DNA from: an uncultured Eubacterium sp. | Lineage (GTDB): Bacteria; Bacillota; Clostridia; Lachnospirales; Lachnospiraceae | DNA: 64,000 nt | Assembly (NCBI GenBank): GCA_910586225.1 | Contig: CAJUIL010000001.1 | Span: forward strand, 124,001-188,000 | Direction: 5' to 3' | Part shown: one piece after another, positions 37,507 through 47,007 of the stretch | Layout: the number at the start of each line of letters is the position of its first letter | How positions within the stretch are numbered: position 1 is the first letter of the stretch | Made by a program: the position numbers and the translations under genes | Notes under the pieces: generated by a model | The model's input: only the letters and a program-made list of their open reading frames with translations | The model's database searches: none | What the model was told of the DNA's origin: nothing

Positions 37507-38868
37507 ATGGAAATGTTACGAAAGCATCTGACTACCACACAGATCATCACACTAAGCTTTCTTTTCGTCATCATGATCGGTTCGCTGCTTTTGGCTGCCC
37601 CGTTTGCGTCTGCGGACGGTACGGCAACTCCCTTTCTGGACGCAATGTTTACCGCGACAAGCTGCGTCTGCGTAACCGGGCTTGTCACTGTCACAACAGC
37701 GTCCCACTGGAGCCTGTTTGGGCATATCGTGATCCTGCTGCTCATCCAGATCGGCGGACTTGGCGTAATCGCGATCACGACAGTTTTTACGATGCTGCTT
37801 GGTAAAAAGCTATCGTTAAGCAGCCGGATGCTTTTAGGCGATGCGTTCAATCTGGAGACGATGCAGGGACTTGTACGGTTTCTTCGAAAGGTCATTCTTG
37901 GAACCTTTCTTGTAGAGGGCATCGGTGCAGCGCTTTATCTGCCTGTATTTGTATCCGAATTTGGCCGAAAGGGCGTCTGGTATGCTGTATTCCACGCAGT
38001 CTCCGCCTTTTGCAATGCCGGTATCGATCTGCTTGGACCAGACAGCCTGATCCCATATGTCCACGATATCTGGATCAATGTTGTCACAATGTCGCTCATT
38101 ATTGTAAGCGGGCTTGGATTTATCGTATGGTTTGACTTTCTGGAAGCTTCCAAAAAAAAGCTGCGCAAAGAAACCCGCCGCAGTATTTGGGCGCTGCTCA
38201 GCCTGCATTCCAAGATCGTATTCGTGATGACTGCAAGTTTGCTCATTATTGGCGCTGTGCTCTACTTTGTGTTTGAATATCACAATCCCGCAACGATCGG
38301 AAACTTTCACCCGGCGCAAAAGGCGCTCGCGGCCTGCTTCCAGTCCGTAACGACACGCACGGCGGGCTTTGTGACGATCCCTCAAAAAGGGCTGACTACG
38401 CCGTCCGTCATCGTAACTTTATTTTTGATGTTTACCGGAGGCTCCCCTGTCGGCACAGCGGGCGGGGTCAAGACGACGACGCTGGCGATCATCTTTCTGG
38501 CCGTGATCGCTACCATACGCGGACGCGAAGATATTATCTGCTTCCGGCGCAGGATCAGCGCAAAAACCGCGAGAAAAGCGCTGTCTGTCGTCCTTATCAG
38601 CTTTTTTGCAAGCGTTGCGGCGATTATTATCCTGATGATCTTTGAACCGGGCGCCGCGTCCGACCAGATTTTTGAAGTGTACAGTGCCCTTGGCACGGTC
38701 GGCATATCCAGGGATTATACCTCAATGATCGGAGCTGCCGGAAAAATCATTTTGTGCATCTGTATGTTTTTAGGGCGTATCGGCCCGATATCCATGGTTC
38801 TCGTATTTACGATACGTGACCGCCAGATTGCCGCCAGACTGCCTGAAGAACACGTAGCAGTCGGATAA
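37507..38868 (+). CDS. ktrB: TrkH/KtrB family potassium uptake channel
   Basis: 453 residues from MEMLRKHLTTTQ; ATG 37507 has GGAGG five bases upstream and the promoter just before it, so the long upstream frame is rejected. The four pore loops are FTATSCVCVTGLV, AVSAFCNAGIDLLG, SVTTRTAGFVTIP and YSALGTVGISRDYTS. The fold is the eight-helix KtrB type without the TrkH N-terminal extension, usually Na+-coupled or Na+-stimulated. It forms a two-gene operon with ktrA and is the second K+ system in the window. Confidence 0.94.
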   Translation: MEMLRKHLTTTQIITLSFLFVIMIGSLLLAAPFASADGTATPFLDAMFTATSCVCVTGLVTVTTASHWSLFGHIVILLLIQIGGLGVIAITTVFTMLLGKKLSLSSRMLLGDAFNLETMQGLVRFLRKVILGTFLVEGIGAALYLPVFVSEFGRKGVWYAVFHAVSAFCNAGIDLLGPDSLIPYVHDIWINVVTMSLIIVSGLGFIVWFDFLEASKKKLRKETRRSIWALLSLHSKIVFVMTASLLIIGAVLYFVFEYHNPATIGNFHPAQKALAACFQSVTTRTAGFVTIPQKGLTTPSVIVTLFLMFTGGSPVGTAGGVKTTTLAIIFLAVIATIRGREDIICFRRRISAKTARKALSVVLISFFASVAAIIILMIFEPGAASDQIFEVYSALGTVGISRDYTSMIGAAGKIILCICMFLGRIGPISMVLVFTIRDRQIAARLPEEHVAVG

Positions 38869-38892
38869 CCAAAAAAAGAACAGGAGTATGAT

Positions 38893-39555
38893 ATGAAAAA
38901 ACAGGAAAGTAAAAAATCCTATGCCATTTTCGGCCTGGGAGAATTTGGACGCAGCGTAGCAGAAGAGCTGATGGACGGCGGCGCAGATGTCATGGCGATC
39001 GACAAGGATGAGGATCTGGTAAGCGATATCGCGCCGCACGTTACCATGGCGGTACAGGTTGACGCTACCGAGCTGCACGCCTTTGATACACTCGGCCTTT
39101 CTAATATGGACGGCGTGATCGTAACGATCACAAGCTGCCTGGAGGCAAGCATTATGGCAATTATGGCCGCCAAGGAAGCTGGTGTGCCGTTTATACTGGC
39201 AAAATCACGCAATGCTACAATGACCTCCATTTTAGAGCGCATCGGTGCGGATAAGATCGTAACGCCGGAACGCGACGGAGGCATCCGGGTCGCACGCAAC
39301 ATTACCAATGGCAACTTTATTGATTTTTTTGAATTGTCTAAGAGAGTACGCATGGTAGAAATCTCTGTCAAGGATGCTTGGATCGGGAAAAGCTTAAAAG
39401 AGCTTTCGCTGCGCCAAAAGCACAAGCTAAACGTTGTCGCTCTGCGGCGTGATGGAGAGCTGACGACAAATATGAACCCAGACCAGCCGTTTCAAAAGGG
39501 GGATACGGTGCTTGTGATCATGGATAAGAAGTATATTGGAGAACTAGTTTCGTAA
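38893..39555 (+). CDS. ktrA: KtrA/TrkA family potassium channel regulator
   Basis: 220 residues, a single RCK unit: TrkA_N with AIFGLGEFGRSVAEEL near residues 12-27 and VDATELHAFDTLGL, then a TrkA_C domain (EISVKDAWIGKSLKELSL to VLVIMDKKYIGEL). It binds nucleotides and, in relatives, cyclic di-AMP through the C-domain to gate KtrB. It starts 24 bases after ktrB. Confidence 0.95.
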   Translation: MKKQESKKSYAIFGLGEFGRSVAEELMDGGADVMAIDKDEDLVSDIAPHVTMAVQVDATELHAFDTLGLSNMDGVIVTITSCLEASIMAIMAAKEAGVPFILAKSRNATMTSILERIGADKIVTPERDGGIRVARNITNGNFIDFFELSKRVRMVEISVKDAWIGKSLKELSLRQKHKLNVVALRRDGELTTNMNPDQPFQKGDTVLVIMDKKYIGELVS

Positions 39556-39584
39556 AGGCGGGCGCGGTTCTGTACCTTTTAAAC

Positions 39585-39615
39585 GCCGGATGAGGCCGCT
39601 TCATCCGGCTGTTTT
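39585..39615 (+). terminator. ktrBA terminator
   Basis: A 9-bp stem GCCGGATGA/TCATCCGGC (39585-39593 and 39601-39609), then TGTTTTC. It ends just before the convergent RNase E/G stop. Confidence 0.75.
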
Positions 39616-39616
39616 C

Positions 39617-40822
39617 TCAGATCTGCTCTGCCAGCGGCTTTTTCTTTTTTTGGCGCGTGATCTCAACCAAGCCAAGCCTTGTCATATCCACCACCTGAGC
39701 TGGAACCGGATCCAGCCGCAGATACGCCCGCAGCTGCGCCATCAGCCCTTCCTTATCATCCACGCTCTGCATATCAATAAAATCCACCAGAATGATCCCA
39801 GACAGATTGCGCAGGCGCAGCTGAAACGCGATTTCCTCTGCGGCCTCCAGATTGATTTTATAATGGTTGCGCTGCTTGTCTTTTTTTTCTGTATTTTTTC
39901 CACTGTTTACATCGATCACTGTCAACGCCTCAGTCGGCTCGATGACCAGATTCGCGCCGGATTTCAGCCACACCTTCTGTTTTAACGCCGCGCTGACCTG
40001 TCCTGCGATATTGTAAAGACTTGCAAGCGAGAGCAGTCTGTCCTGATAAAGCCGGATGCTTAGGCTTCCTGATACCGCAGCCTTTAGCTCTTCAAAAACC
40101 GCTTTCTCATCCGTAACCACCTCTTCCAAGTCCGATTTATCCGCGTCCATCAGCATTTTTAAATAAAATGGCTGTTCCCTGCGCAGGCAGGTATAGGCCG
40201 TTCTGGAAGCGGAGTACCTACGCAGCGCTTCATATTCTGCCTGCAGCTGCAAAAATTCTGCACAAATCGCAGATTCCTCCGCATACGCCGCATTTGTGCG
40301 CAGGATCAGGCCAAAGTCCGTTTCTGTACCGCCATGGTTCTTTCGCAGCTTTTGCGCCAGCTCTTGTAAGCGGCTACGATCCTGCCTGGATATTTTCGAA
40401 GAGATACCTGACCGTAAATTCGCGCTTGTCAGCACCAGATATTCCCCGGAAAAGCTCAGATTGGCCGTGACAACCGCATCCTTCGTTTTGACCGCCTCTT
40501 TTGTCACCTGCACAACCAGCTCTTCCCCAGCTGCAATCGGCTGCTTGGAAAGCTTTTTTGTAAATATCGGCTGCCTGAGCGCTTCCAACGGAAGGTAGCA
40601 GACCGTTCCTTTTGCAATCTCTACAAATGCCGCATTTAAGTTAGCCGCAACGTTTTTTACCCTTGCGATATAAATATTGTTTAAGATTGTTTCCGCATCC
40701 GCACGGCGCAGCTCGGCTTCTATCATCCGGCTGCCCTCATAAAAGGTACAGACTCTATAAGCTGCTGTTTTTCGGCTGACCGGATCTGTCAGCTGTTCTG
40801 ATGTGATCAATAATTTTTTCAT
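39617..40822 (-). CDS. Ribonuclease E/G family protein
   Basis: 401 residues from MKKLLITSEQ (ATG 40822). An embedded S1 domain (NIYIARVKNVAANLNAAFVE) is followed by the RNase H-like and catalytic region. The metal-binding Asp residues appear in VIDVNSGKN and LVDFIDM. The chain ends soon after RLGLVEITRQ, so the zinc-link cysteines and C-terminal scaffold of RNase E are absent; it is closer to a short RNase G. It processes RNA 5' monophosphate ends in relatives. Confidence 0.92.
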   Translation of the reverse strand: MKKLLITSEQLTDPVSRKTAAYRVCTFYEGSRMIEAELRRADAETILNNIYIARVKNVAANLNAAFVEIAKGTVCYLPLEALRQPIFTKKLSKQPIAAGEELVVQVTKEAVKTKDAVVTANLSFSGEYLVLTSANLRSGISSKISRQDRSRLQELAQKLRKNHGGTETDFGLILRTNAAYAEESAICAEFLQLQAEYEALRRYSASRTAYTCLRREQPFYLKMLMDADKSDLEEVVTDEKAVFEELKAAVSGSLSIRLYQDRLLSLASLYNIAGQVSAALKQKVWLKSGANLVIEPTEALTVIDVNSGKNTEKKDKQRNHYKINLEAAEEIAFQLRLRNLSGIILVDFIDMQSVDDKEGLMAQLRAYLRLDPVPAQVVDMTRLGLVEITRQKKKKPLAEQI

Positions 40823-40921
40823 TCCTGGGAATCTCCCTTGCTCTGCATAAATTTGTCTGTATTTGTGCAAGAGGAAGTTTACCATAACCTGATAAAAAAA
40901 GCAACAACGGGCAGCAAAAGG

Positions 40922-40953
40922 AAAAATGCCGGGGTCCAAAGGATCTCCGGCAT
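40922..40953 (-). terminator. nagE terminator
   Basis: A stem ATGCCGG/CCGGCAT (40926-40932 with 40947-40953) with further inner pairs, followed on the minus strand by TTTTTCCTTTT. Confidence 0.75.
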
Positions 40954-40992
40954 ACTGGGTTTTCCATGCTGCTATCGCAAAGCTTAAAAAGC

Positions 40993-42450
40993 TTATAGCA
41001 TCTTCTTCATTTCATCCGCCACAAACTGTACTTTCGTACCAATAATTACCTGTACAGATGTCTTGCTCGGCCTCATAACGCCTGCCACGCCCGCGGACTT
41101 GATCTTCTTTTCATCTACCTTCGTATAATCGTTAATTTCCAGACGAAGTCTTGTAATACAGTTATCCAAAGACTTCACATTCGCTTTGCCGCCAAGCCCT
41201 TCCAGGACAATTCTGGCAACCTCTGTGAAATTATCATTGGAAAGTACCACTCTCTTCTCTGCTTCCACATCATCGTCCTCTCTGCCCGGCGTTTTTAACT
41301 TGAATGCCGAAATAACCAGACGGAACACAAAATAGTAAAGGATACCCACTACAATTCCAACCGGGATCAGGAACCACGGATTCTGCGCCAGCGGTGTAAA
41401 AGAGCTTAAAACCATATCAATAGCTCCTCCAGAGAAGGAGAATCCGGCACGGATTGGGAACGAAATTGTAATACCTGCTGTAATACCTGCCAACAGTGCA
41501 TGAACTACGTACAATCCAGGAGCCAGGAACATAAACGAAAATTCAATCGGCTCTGTAACACCTGTAAAGAAGGAACAGAAAGCTGCTGATGCAAGCAGTC
41601 CGTATACTTCTTTCTTTTTGCCCTTCTTTGCTGTATGGTACATAGCCAGACAAGCTGCTGGAAGGCCAAACATCATAAATGGGAAGAACCCTGTCATATA
41701 CATACCTGTTTCCCCAAATACGCCTGTATTTCCCCAGAAATTTCCAAGGTCGTTGATATCCGCAACGTCAAACCAGAATACAGAATTTAACGCGTGATGC
41801 AGTCCAAATGGAATCAACAGCCGGTTAAAGAACGTATAAACACCTGCTCCCACAGCGCCCCAGCCTAAGAAGGTCTTGCCAAGTGCAACTAAAAATCCAT
41901 ATACAACCGGCCAAATTACAAACAAGATTGCCGCTGCCACGATCGACGCAGCAGCCGTTACAATCGCAACCGCACGCTTGCCGCTGAAAAACGACAATGC
42001 ATCTGGAAGCCTTGTTGCTTTAAACTTATTATAGCAAGTAGCGCCGATCAATCCGGCTACAATACCAACAAACTGATTTTGGATCTTGGCAAAAGCCGGA
42101 TCCGCTTCTGCTCCTGTCAGCCCTGCTACAACGCCGCTGCTTAACAGTGTCGTGATCATTAAAAATGATACCAGTCCCGCAAGACCTGAGGTACCCTCGC
42201 CATCATCCGACATTCCGATTGCAACGCCTATCGCAAATAGCCACGCCATATTACTGATCAAAGCATCGCCTGCTTTGATCAGGAAAAATCCGATCGTATA
42301 AGACACACCGCCAACTGTGTAGCCGGCAACCTCGCCCGCCATCGCCGCAGGCGCTAAAATATAGCCGATACCCATCAAAATACCGCATACTGGCAAACAA
42401 GCCACTGGCAGCATCAAGGATTTACCTAACCGCTGAAAATATTTCATCAT
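40993..42450 (-). CDS. nagE: PTS transporter subunits IIC-IIB, GlcNAc/glucose type
   Basis: 485 residues. The IIC channel (about 1-385) starts FQRLGKSLMLPVACLPVCGI and has the sugar-binding GVTEPIEFSFMF. The IIB domain (about 405-485) carries the phospho-Cys in LDNCITRLRLEI. Size and sequence style fit the N-acetylglucosamine branch, though glucose remains possible. There is no fused IIA domain; this is supplied by the upstream crr gene. The enzyme imports and phosphorylates the sugar. Start at the first of two adjacent ATGs. Confidence 0.9.
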   Translation of the reverse strand: MMKYFQRLGKSLMLPVACLPVCGILMGIGYILAPAAMAGEVAGYTVGGVSYTIGFFLIKAGDALISNMAWLFAIGVAIGMSDDGEGTSGLAGLVSFLMITTLLSSGVVAGLTGAEADPAFAKIQNQFVGIVAGLIGATCYNKFKATRLPDALSFFSGKRAVAIVTAAASIVAAAILFVIWPVVYGFLVALGKTFLGWGAVGAGVYTFFNRLLIPFGLHHALNSVFWFDVADINDLGNFWGNTGVFGETGMYMTGFFPFMMFGLPAACLAMYHTAKKGKKKEVYGLLASAAFCSFFTGVTEPIEFSFMFLAPGLYVVHALLAGITAGITISFPIRAGFSFSGGAIDMVLSSFTPLAQNPWFLIPVGIVVGILYYFVFRLVISAFKLKTPGREDDDVEAEKRVVLSNDNFTEVARIVLEGLGGKANVKSLDNCITRLRLEINDYTKVDEKKIKSAGVAGVMRPSKTSVQVIIGTKVQFVADEMKKML

Positions 42451-42621
42451 AAAAACTTACCCCCTTATTCATCGACGTCTTGCCCCAGTCGCAAAACAGC
42501 CGCATTTTCTTTATAGACAGCCTAAGTAGCACCTACTGTTTCGCAGTACCGCTCTTTTGGCTCTTCTATACAAACAAAACCACGTCTAACGCAGCCCCAT
42601 TCGAAATGAGATCGTACCCTC

Positions 42622-43107
42622 TTATTTTTCGTAGGTGATCACTTCTTCTCCGGCATCCGCCATACCCTCCGTCTTACACCGGATATCTGAAAACGCATCG
42701 CTGTTGCAGATAATCACAGGAATGACCGTATCGTAGCCTGCCTTTTCAATCTCTTCCAGATCTGCCTTAAGAAGGACATCGCCTTTTTTTACCTTTTGCT
42801 CCGCTTTTGCCACAGCCTGGAAATGCTGCCCCTTTAGCTGAACGGTGTCCAGCCCCACATGGATCAGGATCTCTGCGCCGTCCGCAGCCGTCATTCCTAC
42901 CGCGTGGCCTGTCGGAAATACCGTACTTACCGTGCCATCTGCGGGAGCGGTTATTGTGCCGTCCGCAGGCTTTATCGCCATGCCCTTCCCAAGGATTTCC
43001 TCAGCAAAGGTCGGATCAGCCACTTCGCTGATCGGTATACATTCTCCCCTTACCGGAGCACCAAGCGAAGCTGCTTTCTTCCCCTTCATAAAATCAAATA
43101 ACCCCAT
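42622..43107 (-). CDS. crr: PTS glucose-type IIA component
   Basis: 161 residues from MGLFDFMKGKK (ATG 43107, GGAGG eight bases upstream); the longer frame runs into the leader. EIIA-Glc features: GKGMAIKPADGTITAPADG, phospho-His in ILIHVGLDTVQLKG and the late VIPVIICNSD. It passes phosphate from HPr to the IIB Cys of the downstream transporter. It is the first gene of the PTS operon, 171 bases before nagE; the gap holds a small hairpin near 42530-42545. Confidence 0.93.
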   Translation of the reverse strand: MGLFDFMKGKKAASLGAPVRGECIPISEVADPTFAEEILGKGMAIKPADGTITAPADGTVSTVFPTGHAVGMTAADGAEILIHVGLDTVQLKGQHFQAVAKAEQKVKKGDVLLKADLEEIEKAGYDTVIPVIICNSDAFSDIRCKTEGMADAGEEVITYEK

Positions 43108-43179
43108 AATAATTCCTCCATTCTGAGCAGCTTCCATACCACTGTCCCGTTCACCCACCACAAAACACACGAGAACAAA

Positions 43180-43258
43180 ATAAAAAACCAAGTTTTATAA
43201 ATCTATCCGCTTATGCAAACACACTGGTGCATTTGCGATCTATTTATAAAATTTGGTT
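43180..43258 (-). terminator. Long leader hairpin/attenuator before the PTS operon
   Basis: On the minus strand a stem of about 17 bp (43242-43258 with 43186-43202) encloses a second palindrome GCAAATGCACC/GTGTTTGC, and is followed by TTTTTTATTTTG. It lies in the leader between the promoter and crr. A terminator here implies antitermination control, as with GlcT/LicT proteins. I could not recognise a consensus RAT site. Confidence 0.75.
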
Positions 43259-43300
43259 ATGGCACCCCTCAGTCTTTCTAATTTTCTCTTGCTTACCTAT

Positions 43301-43329
43301 ATAGTAACAATTTACACAATCATTGTCAA
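43301..43329 (-). promoter_or_regulatory. PTS operon promoter
   Basis: A perfect TTGACA (43324-43329), a 17-base spacer and TACTAT (43301-43306) on the minus strand. The leader to crr would be about 185 bases and holds the hairpin at 43180-43258. Confidence 0.85.
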
Positions 43330-43458
43330 GTAATTTTTTGTGCAATATCGTCCATTTTAATTATTGGTCGTCTTATTTTTGATTTCCATTTGTTAAATTT
43401 GCACATATATTTTTCCGTTTTGTATTTTTTCTTTTGACACATAATTCAAAAAAACTAC

Positions 43459-43487
43459 TTGCATTTTGTAATCAGACATGATAAAGT
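43459..43487 (+). promoter_or_regulatory. Promoter of the DUF5688 gene
   Basis: TTGCAT (43459-43464), a 17-base spacer and TAAAGT (43482-43487). A TTGACA at 43434 lies a little upstream. The leader to 43639 is about 145 bases and shows no clear structure. Confidence 0.5.
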
Positions 43488-43638
43488 AAATCCACGCAAC
43501 AGCATTTCGAAACATCTGTTCGTAACATCTCTATCATTTTTCTATCCTGCATTACCGATACCTAATCATTTCTTACGCCATACGGATACGATCCCAGGCT
43601 GTACTATTTCTATATTTTCTACTGAATGGAGGAACTAC

Positions 43639-44544
43639 ATGGATTATACACAATTTAAGGCTATGATCTTACAGCAGCTTCAGCAGCTGCTCGGAGCGGA
43701 CACATCCGTTCATCTACAGACGATCCATAAAAACAACGGCGTCCTGCTTGACGGACTGGTGATCTCCTGTCCGCGGAGCAATCTCTCGCCAACGATTTTC
43801 TTAAATCATTATTATGAAAACAAAGATTTTTTTCCGGATATTGACGCAATCTGCCGCGACATCCTGCTCACCTATGAGCAAAACAAACCAAAGCAGCAGA
43901 TTTCCACAGATTTTTTTACCGACTATACGATCCTGCAAGACCGGATCTCTTATCGTCTGATCCATTATGAAAAAAATAAGGAACTGTTAAAAACAGTCCC
44001 TTATATCCGTTATCTGGATCTTGCTATCGTATTTTATTGCCTGCTAACGATTTCACCAAACAGCAGCGCCACCATTCTGATCCATTCGAACCATTTAAAG
44101 CTGTGGGGCATTACTGTCCGGCAATTATATGATCAGGCGTGCCGTACTGCGCCTGTCCTGCTCCCCTATGATTTCCGTAATCTGTCCTCCGTACTTTCCG
44201 GCCTGCTCCATGACGCAGCGCCTGCCGAACGCGACGCTGTCAAAGCCGCGGCCTTCTGCCCGATGTATGTACTGACCAATACGCAAAAACTCTACGGTGC
44301 AGGGTGTATGCTCTATCCCGGCCTTCTGGAAGCCATTTCCGAAAAGCTGGACGCTGACCTTTATCTCCTGCCAAGCAGTATCCATGAGGTCATTCTTCTG
44401 CCTGCAGAAAGCCGCATCTGTCAAAAAGAGCTTGCGGAAATGGTTGACAGTATCAACCGGACAGAACTCGCTGCAGATGAAATCTTAAGCAGCAGCGTGT
44501 ATTACTATTCCAGGACGCAGCAGGCGCTAAGTATCTGCACCTGA
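43639..44544 (+). CDS. DUF5688 family protein
   Basis: 301 residues from MDYTQFKAMILQQLQQLLG; ATG 43639 has GGAGG seven bases upstream. The C-terminal half carries the family pattern MYVLTNTQKLYGAGCMLYPG and LYLLPSSIHEVILLP. These proteins are common in Lachnospiraceae, often several per genome, with no known function. No signal peptide, membrane segment or catalytic motif is visible. It is transcribed alone, divergent from the PTS operon. Confidence 0.8.
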   Translation: MDYTQFKAMILQQLQQLLGADTSVHLQTIHKNNGVLLDGLVISCPRSNLSPTIFLNHYYENKDFFPDIDAICRDILLTYEQNKPKQQISTDFFTDYTILQDRISYRLIHYEKNKELLKTVPYIRYLDLAIVFYCLLTISPNSSATILIHSNHLKLWGITVRQLYDQACRTAPVLLPYDFRNLSSVLSGLLHDAAPAERDAVKAAAFCPMYVLTNTQKLYGAGCMLYPGLLEAISEKLDADLYLLPSSIHEVILLPAESRICQKELAEMVDSINRTELAADEILSSSVYYYSRTQQALSICT

Positions 44545-44581
44545 CCTCCCATGCCTATCCAATGCGCCGCATATGGCCTGT

Positions 44582-46042
44582 TTATGCTTCCGCTTCATCT
44601 GGCTTTAACATATCATAGATTTTTTCATACTCCCTGGCTGAATGGTTCCAGGAAAAATCCTGACACATTCCCCTTTTGGCAATGGCATTCCAGTCGTCCC
44701 TATGGTTGTAATAAATATCCATTGCGTAATACAAGGCAGAGAGCATTTCCCTCGCCTGAAAATTGCAAAAGCTGAATCCGGTTCCCGTCTGCTCATAACG
44801 GTTATATGCTTCAACCGTGTCCTTTAGTCCTCCGGTTTCCCGAACGATCGGCACCGTTCCATAGCGCATACTGATCAGCTGGCTAAGCCCGCACGGCTCA
44901 AACAGCGACGGCATCAAAAACGCATCACAGGAAGCATAAATCCTATGCGCCAGTTCCTCTGAATAAAAAATATTCGCGGACAGCTTCTCTTCATATTTCC
45001 ATGCATAGTGGCGGAAGGCATTTTCAAAATTTGTCTGTCCTGTTCCCAATACTGCAATCTGAATGCGCGCATCAGCCAAAAGCTCATCCAAAACAGCTTC
45101 CACCAGCGCCATACCTTTTTGATCCGTCATCCGGGAAACAATACCGAGCAGCATTGCCCCTTCATCCTCCTCAAATCCAAGCAGCTGTTGGAGCATTCGC
45201 TTATTCGCACGCTTGCCCTGTACCATATCCTCCAGCCCGAACGTATGCCAGATACAGGTATCCGTCTGTGGCCGAAACACCTCGTAATCCAGCCCGTTCG
45301 TTATTCCATACAGATTTCTGTGGCGCGCCCGCATCAGTCCATCCAGCCCTTCACCGCCACCCGGTGTCGTAATCTCATAAGCATACGTTTTGCTCACCGT
45401 CGTGATCACGTCTGCATAGACAACGCCGCCCTTTAAGTAATTGGCTTCTCCATAAGCCTCCAGCTTATCTGATGTGAACAGCTGCTCCGGGAGTCCGGTA
45501 ATGTCCTTGACCGCTTGTATCATCCAGCGCCCCTGGAACTGCAGGTTATGGATCGTAAAGATCGTATGGATCCCCTGGTAAAACGCATCCTTTTGATATT
45601 CATTTTTCAGATAGACCGGGATCAGCCCCGTCTGCCAGTCATGACAGTGCAAAATGTCCGGCCGAAAACCGATCACAGGAAGCGCCTCCAAAACTGCTTT
45701 GGAAAAATAAGCAAATTTTTCTACATCCTCATAAATATTGTTGTATGGCTTTGCCCCCGCAAAATAGTATTCGTTGTCAATAAAATAATAAGTGATTCCC
45801 TCCACTTTTGTTTCAAGCACGCCTACATACTGGCTTCTCCAGCTGAGTCTGACATAAAAACGGGAATGGAAACGCAGCTGCGTCTTTAACTCCTCATCCA
45901 TGCAGACATATTTCGGCAGAATAATACGTACATCATATTTTGACCTGTCAAAATACTGCGGCAGCGAACCCGCTACATCTGCAAGTCCTCCCGTTTTGAT
46001 AAAAGGTACTGCCTCTGATGTTACAAATAATACTTTTTTCAT
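44582..46042 (-). CDS. glgA: Glycogen synthase (ADP-glucose type)
   Basis: 486 residues, a GT-B family 5 glycosyltransferase. The N-terminal ADP-glucose site is KTGGLADVAGSLP (residues 17-29). It also has HCHDWQTGLIPVYL, HNLQFQGRW, TTPGGGEGLDGLM with NGLDYEVFRP, and the C-terminal MPSLFEPCGLSQL. It extends alpha-1,4-glucan in glycogen synthesis. No other glg genes are adjacent. It has its own promoter embedded in the end of spo0A. GGAGG precedes ATG 46042. Confidence 0.96.
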   Translation of the reverse strand: MKKVLFVTSEAVPFIKTGGLADVAGSLPQYFDRSKYDVRIILPKYVCMDEELKTQLRFHSRFYVRLSWRSQYVGVLETKVEGITYYFIDNEYYFAGAKPYNNIYEDVEKFAYFSKAVLEALPVIGFRPDILHCHDWQTGLIPVYLKNEYQKDAFYQGIHTIFTIHNLQFQGRWMIQAVKDITGLPEQLFTSDKLEAYGEANYLKGGVVYADVITTVSKTYAYEITTPGGGEGLDGLMRARHRNLYGITNGLDYEVFRPQTDTCIWHTFGLEDMVQGKRANKRMLQQLLGFEEDEGAMLLGIVSRMTDQKGMALVEAVLDELLADARIQIAVLGTGQTNFENAFRHYAWKYEEKLSANIFYSEELAHRIYASCDAFLMPSLFEPCGLSQLISMRYGTVPIVRETGGLKDTVEAYNRYEQTGTGFSFCNFQAREMLSALYYAMDIYYNHRDDWNAIAKRGMCQDFSWNHSAREYEKIYDMLKPDEAEA

Positions 46043-46096
46043 GAAAATTCCTCCGAAAGATAGTTAATGTCTGTATCCGTATTTTCCTTTACAGAC

Positions 46097-46125
46097 ATTA
46101 TACTCTATTTCGAACGATATTCCAA
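46097..46125 (-). promoter_or_regulatory. glgA promoter inside the 3' end of spo0A
   Basis: TTGGAA (46120-46125), a 17-base spacer and a perfect TATAAT (46097-46102) on the minus strand, overlapping the spo0A stop codon. A 10-bp inverted repeat (AATGTCTGTA with TACAGACATT) follows at the expected transcript start. Confidence 0.75.
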
Positions 46126-46899
46126 CCTGATTTTATCCGCAATCAACGCAATAAATTCGGAATTTGTCGGTTTTCCTTTGCCATTGTTGATCGTATAGCC
46201 GAACAGCTCGTCAATCGTATCCATTTTGCCTCTTGACCATGCGACCTCAATCGCGTGACGGATCGCGCGTTCGACTCTGCTCGGCGTTGTCTGGAACTGT
46301 TTTGCGATTGTCGGATACAATATTTTTGTGATCGAATTGAGCATTTCAATGTCGTTTACCGACATCATGATTGCTTCCCGCAAATACTGATATCCCTTGA
46401 TATGTGCTGGAACGCCGATTTCATGAATGATATTTGTAACATCTGCCTCCAGATCACGCTCTGGCTCCTGGTACTTTTCATACGCATTCACCTTCCGCGG
46501 TTCATTTGCTCTTTTTATGCTGCGGTCACGGATTAGTTTGATCTGATTGATCACCATTTCATTGTCAAACGGTTTCATTATGTAGTAATCCGCGCCGAGA
46601 CTAAATGCATCTTCTGTAATTTTCTCCTGTCCGATCGCACTGATAACGATAAATGCCGGATGCTTCTTGATGGAACGATCGTTATTGATCTTCGTCAGCA
46701 CACCAAGTCCATCTAACTTTGGCATCACGATGTCCAAAAGGACAATATCCGGCTCCTTGGTTCGGATTATCTCGCAAGCTTCCACGCCGTCCTTTGCTAC
46801 ACCGACAACGTTCAGCTCTTTGTCACTTTTTACAATTTCTCCTAAAAGCTGTACCATTTTTTCATTATCATCTGCGATTGCTACATTTAATTGAGCCAT
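46105..46899 (-). CDS. spo0A: Sporulation transcription factor Spo0A
   Basis: 264 residues from MAQLNVAIADDNEKM; ATG 46899 has AGGAGG upstream. The receiver domain has DD at 10-11, phospho-acceptor Asp in VLLDIVMPKLDG and Lys in IMKPFDNE. The C-terminal Spo0A DNA-binding domain has IHEIGVPAHIKGYQYLREAI, TPSRVERAIRHAIEVAW and FGYTINNGKGKPTNSEFIA. It is the master regulator of endospore formation and of the shift out of growth. Its presence shows a spore-forming lineage. The usual upstream spoIVB gene is absent here. Confidence 0.97.
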   Translation of the reverse strand: MAQLNVAIADDNEKMVQLLGEIVKSDKELNVVGVAKDGVEACEIIRTKEPDIVLLDIVMPKLDGLGVLTKINNDRSIKKHPAFIVISAIGQEKITEDAFSLGADYYIMKPFDNEMVINQIKLIRDRSIKRANEPRKVNAYEKYQEPERDLEADVTNIIHEIGVPAHIKGYQYLREAIMMSVNDIEMLNSITKILYPTIAKQFQTTPSRVERAIRHAIEVAWSRGKMDTIDELFGYTINNGKGKPTNSEFIALIADKIRLEYRSK

Positions 46900-47007
46900 T
46901 TGTCTTAACCTCCTAAAAATCGTCAGTATCTTTGTGAAAACTACAGAATTTCGGAAAAAGGCAGATTTCTCCTGTCTCCCTATCATAAAGAAACAGATTC
47001 ATCGAAA

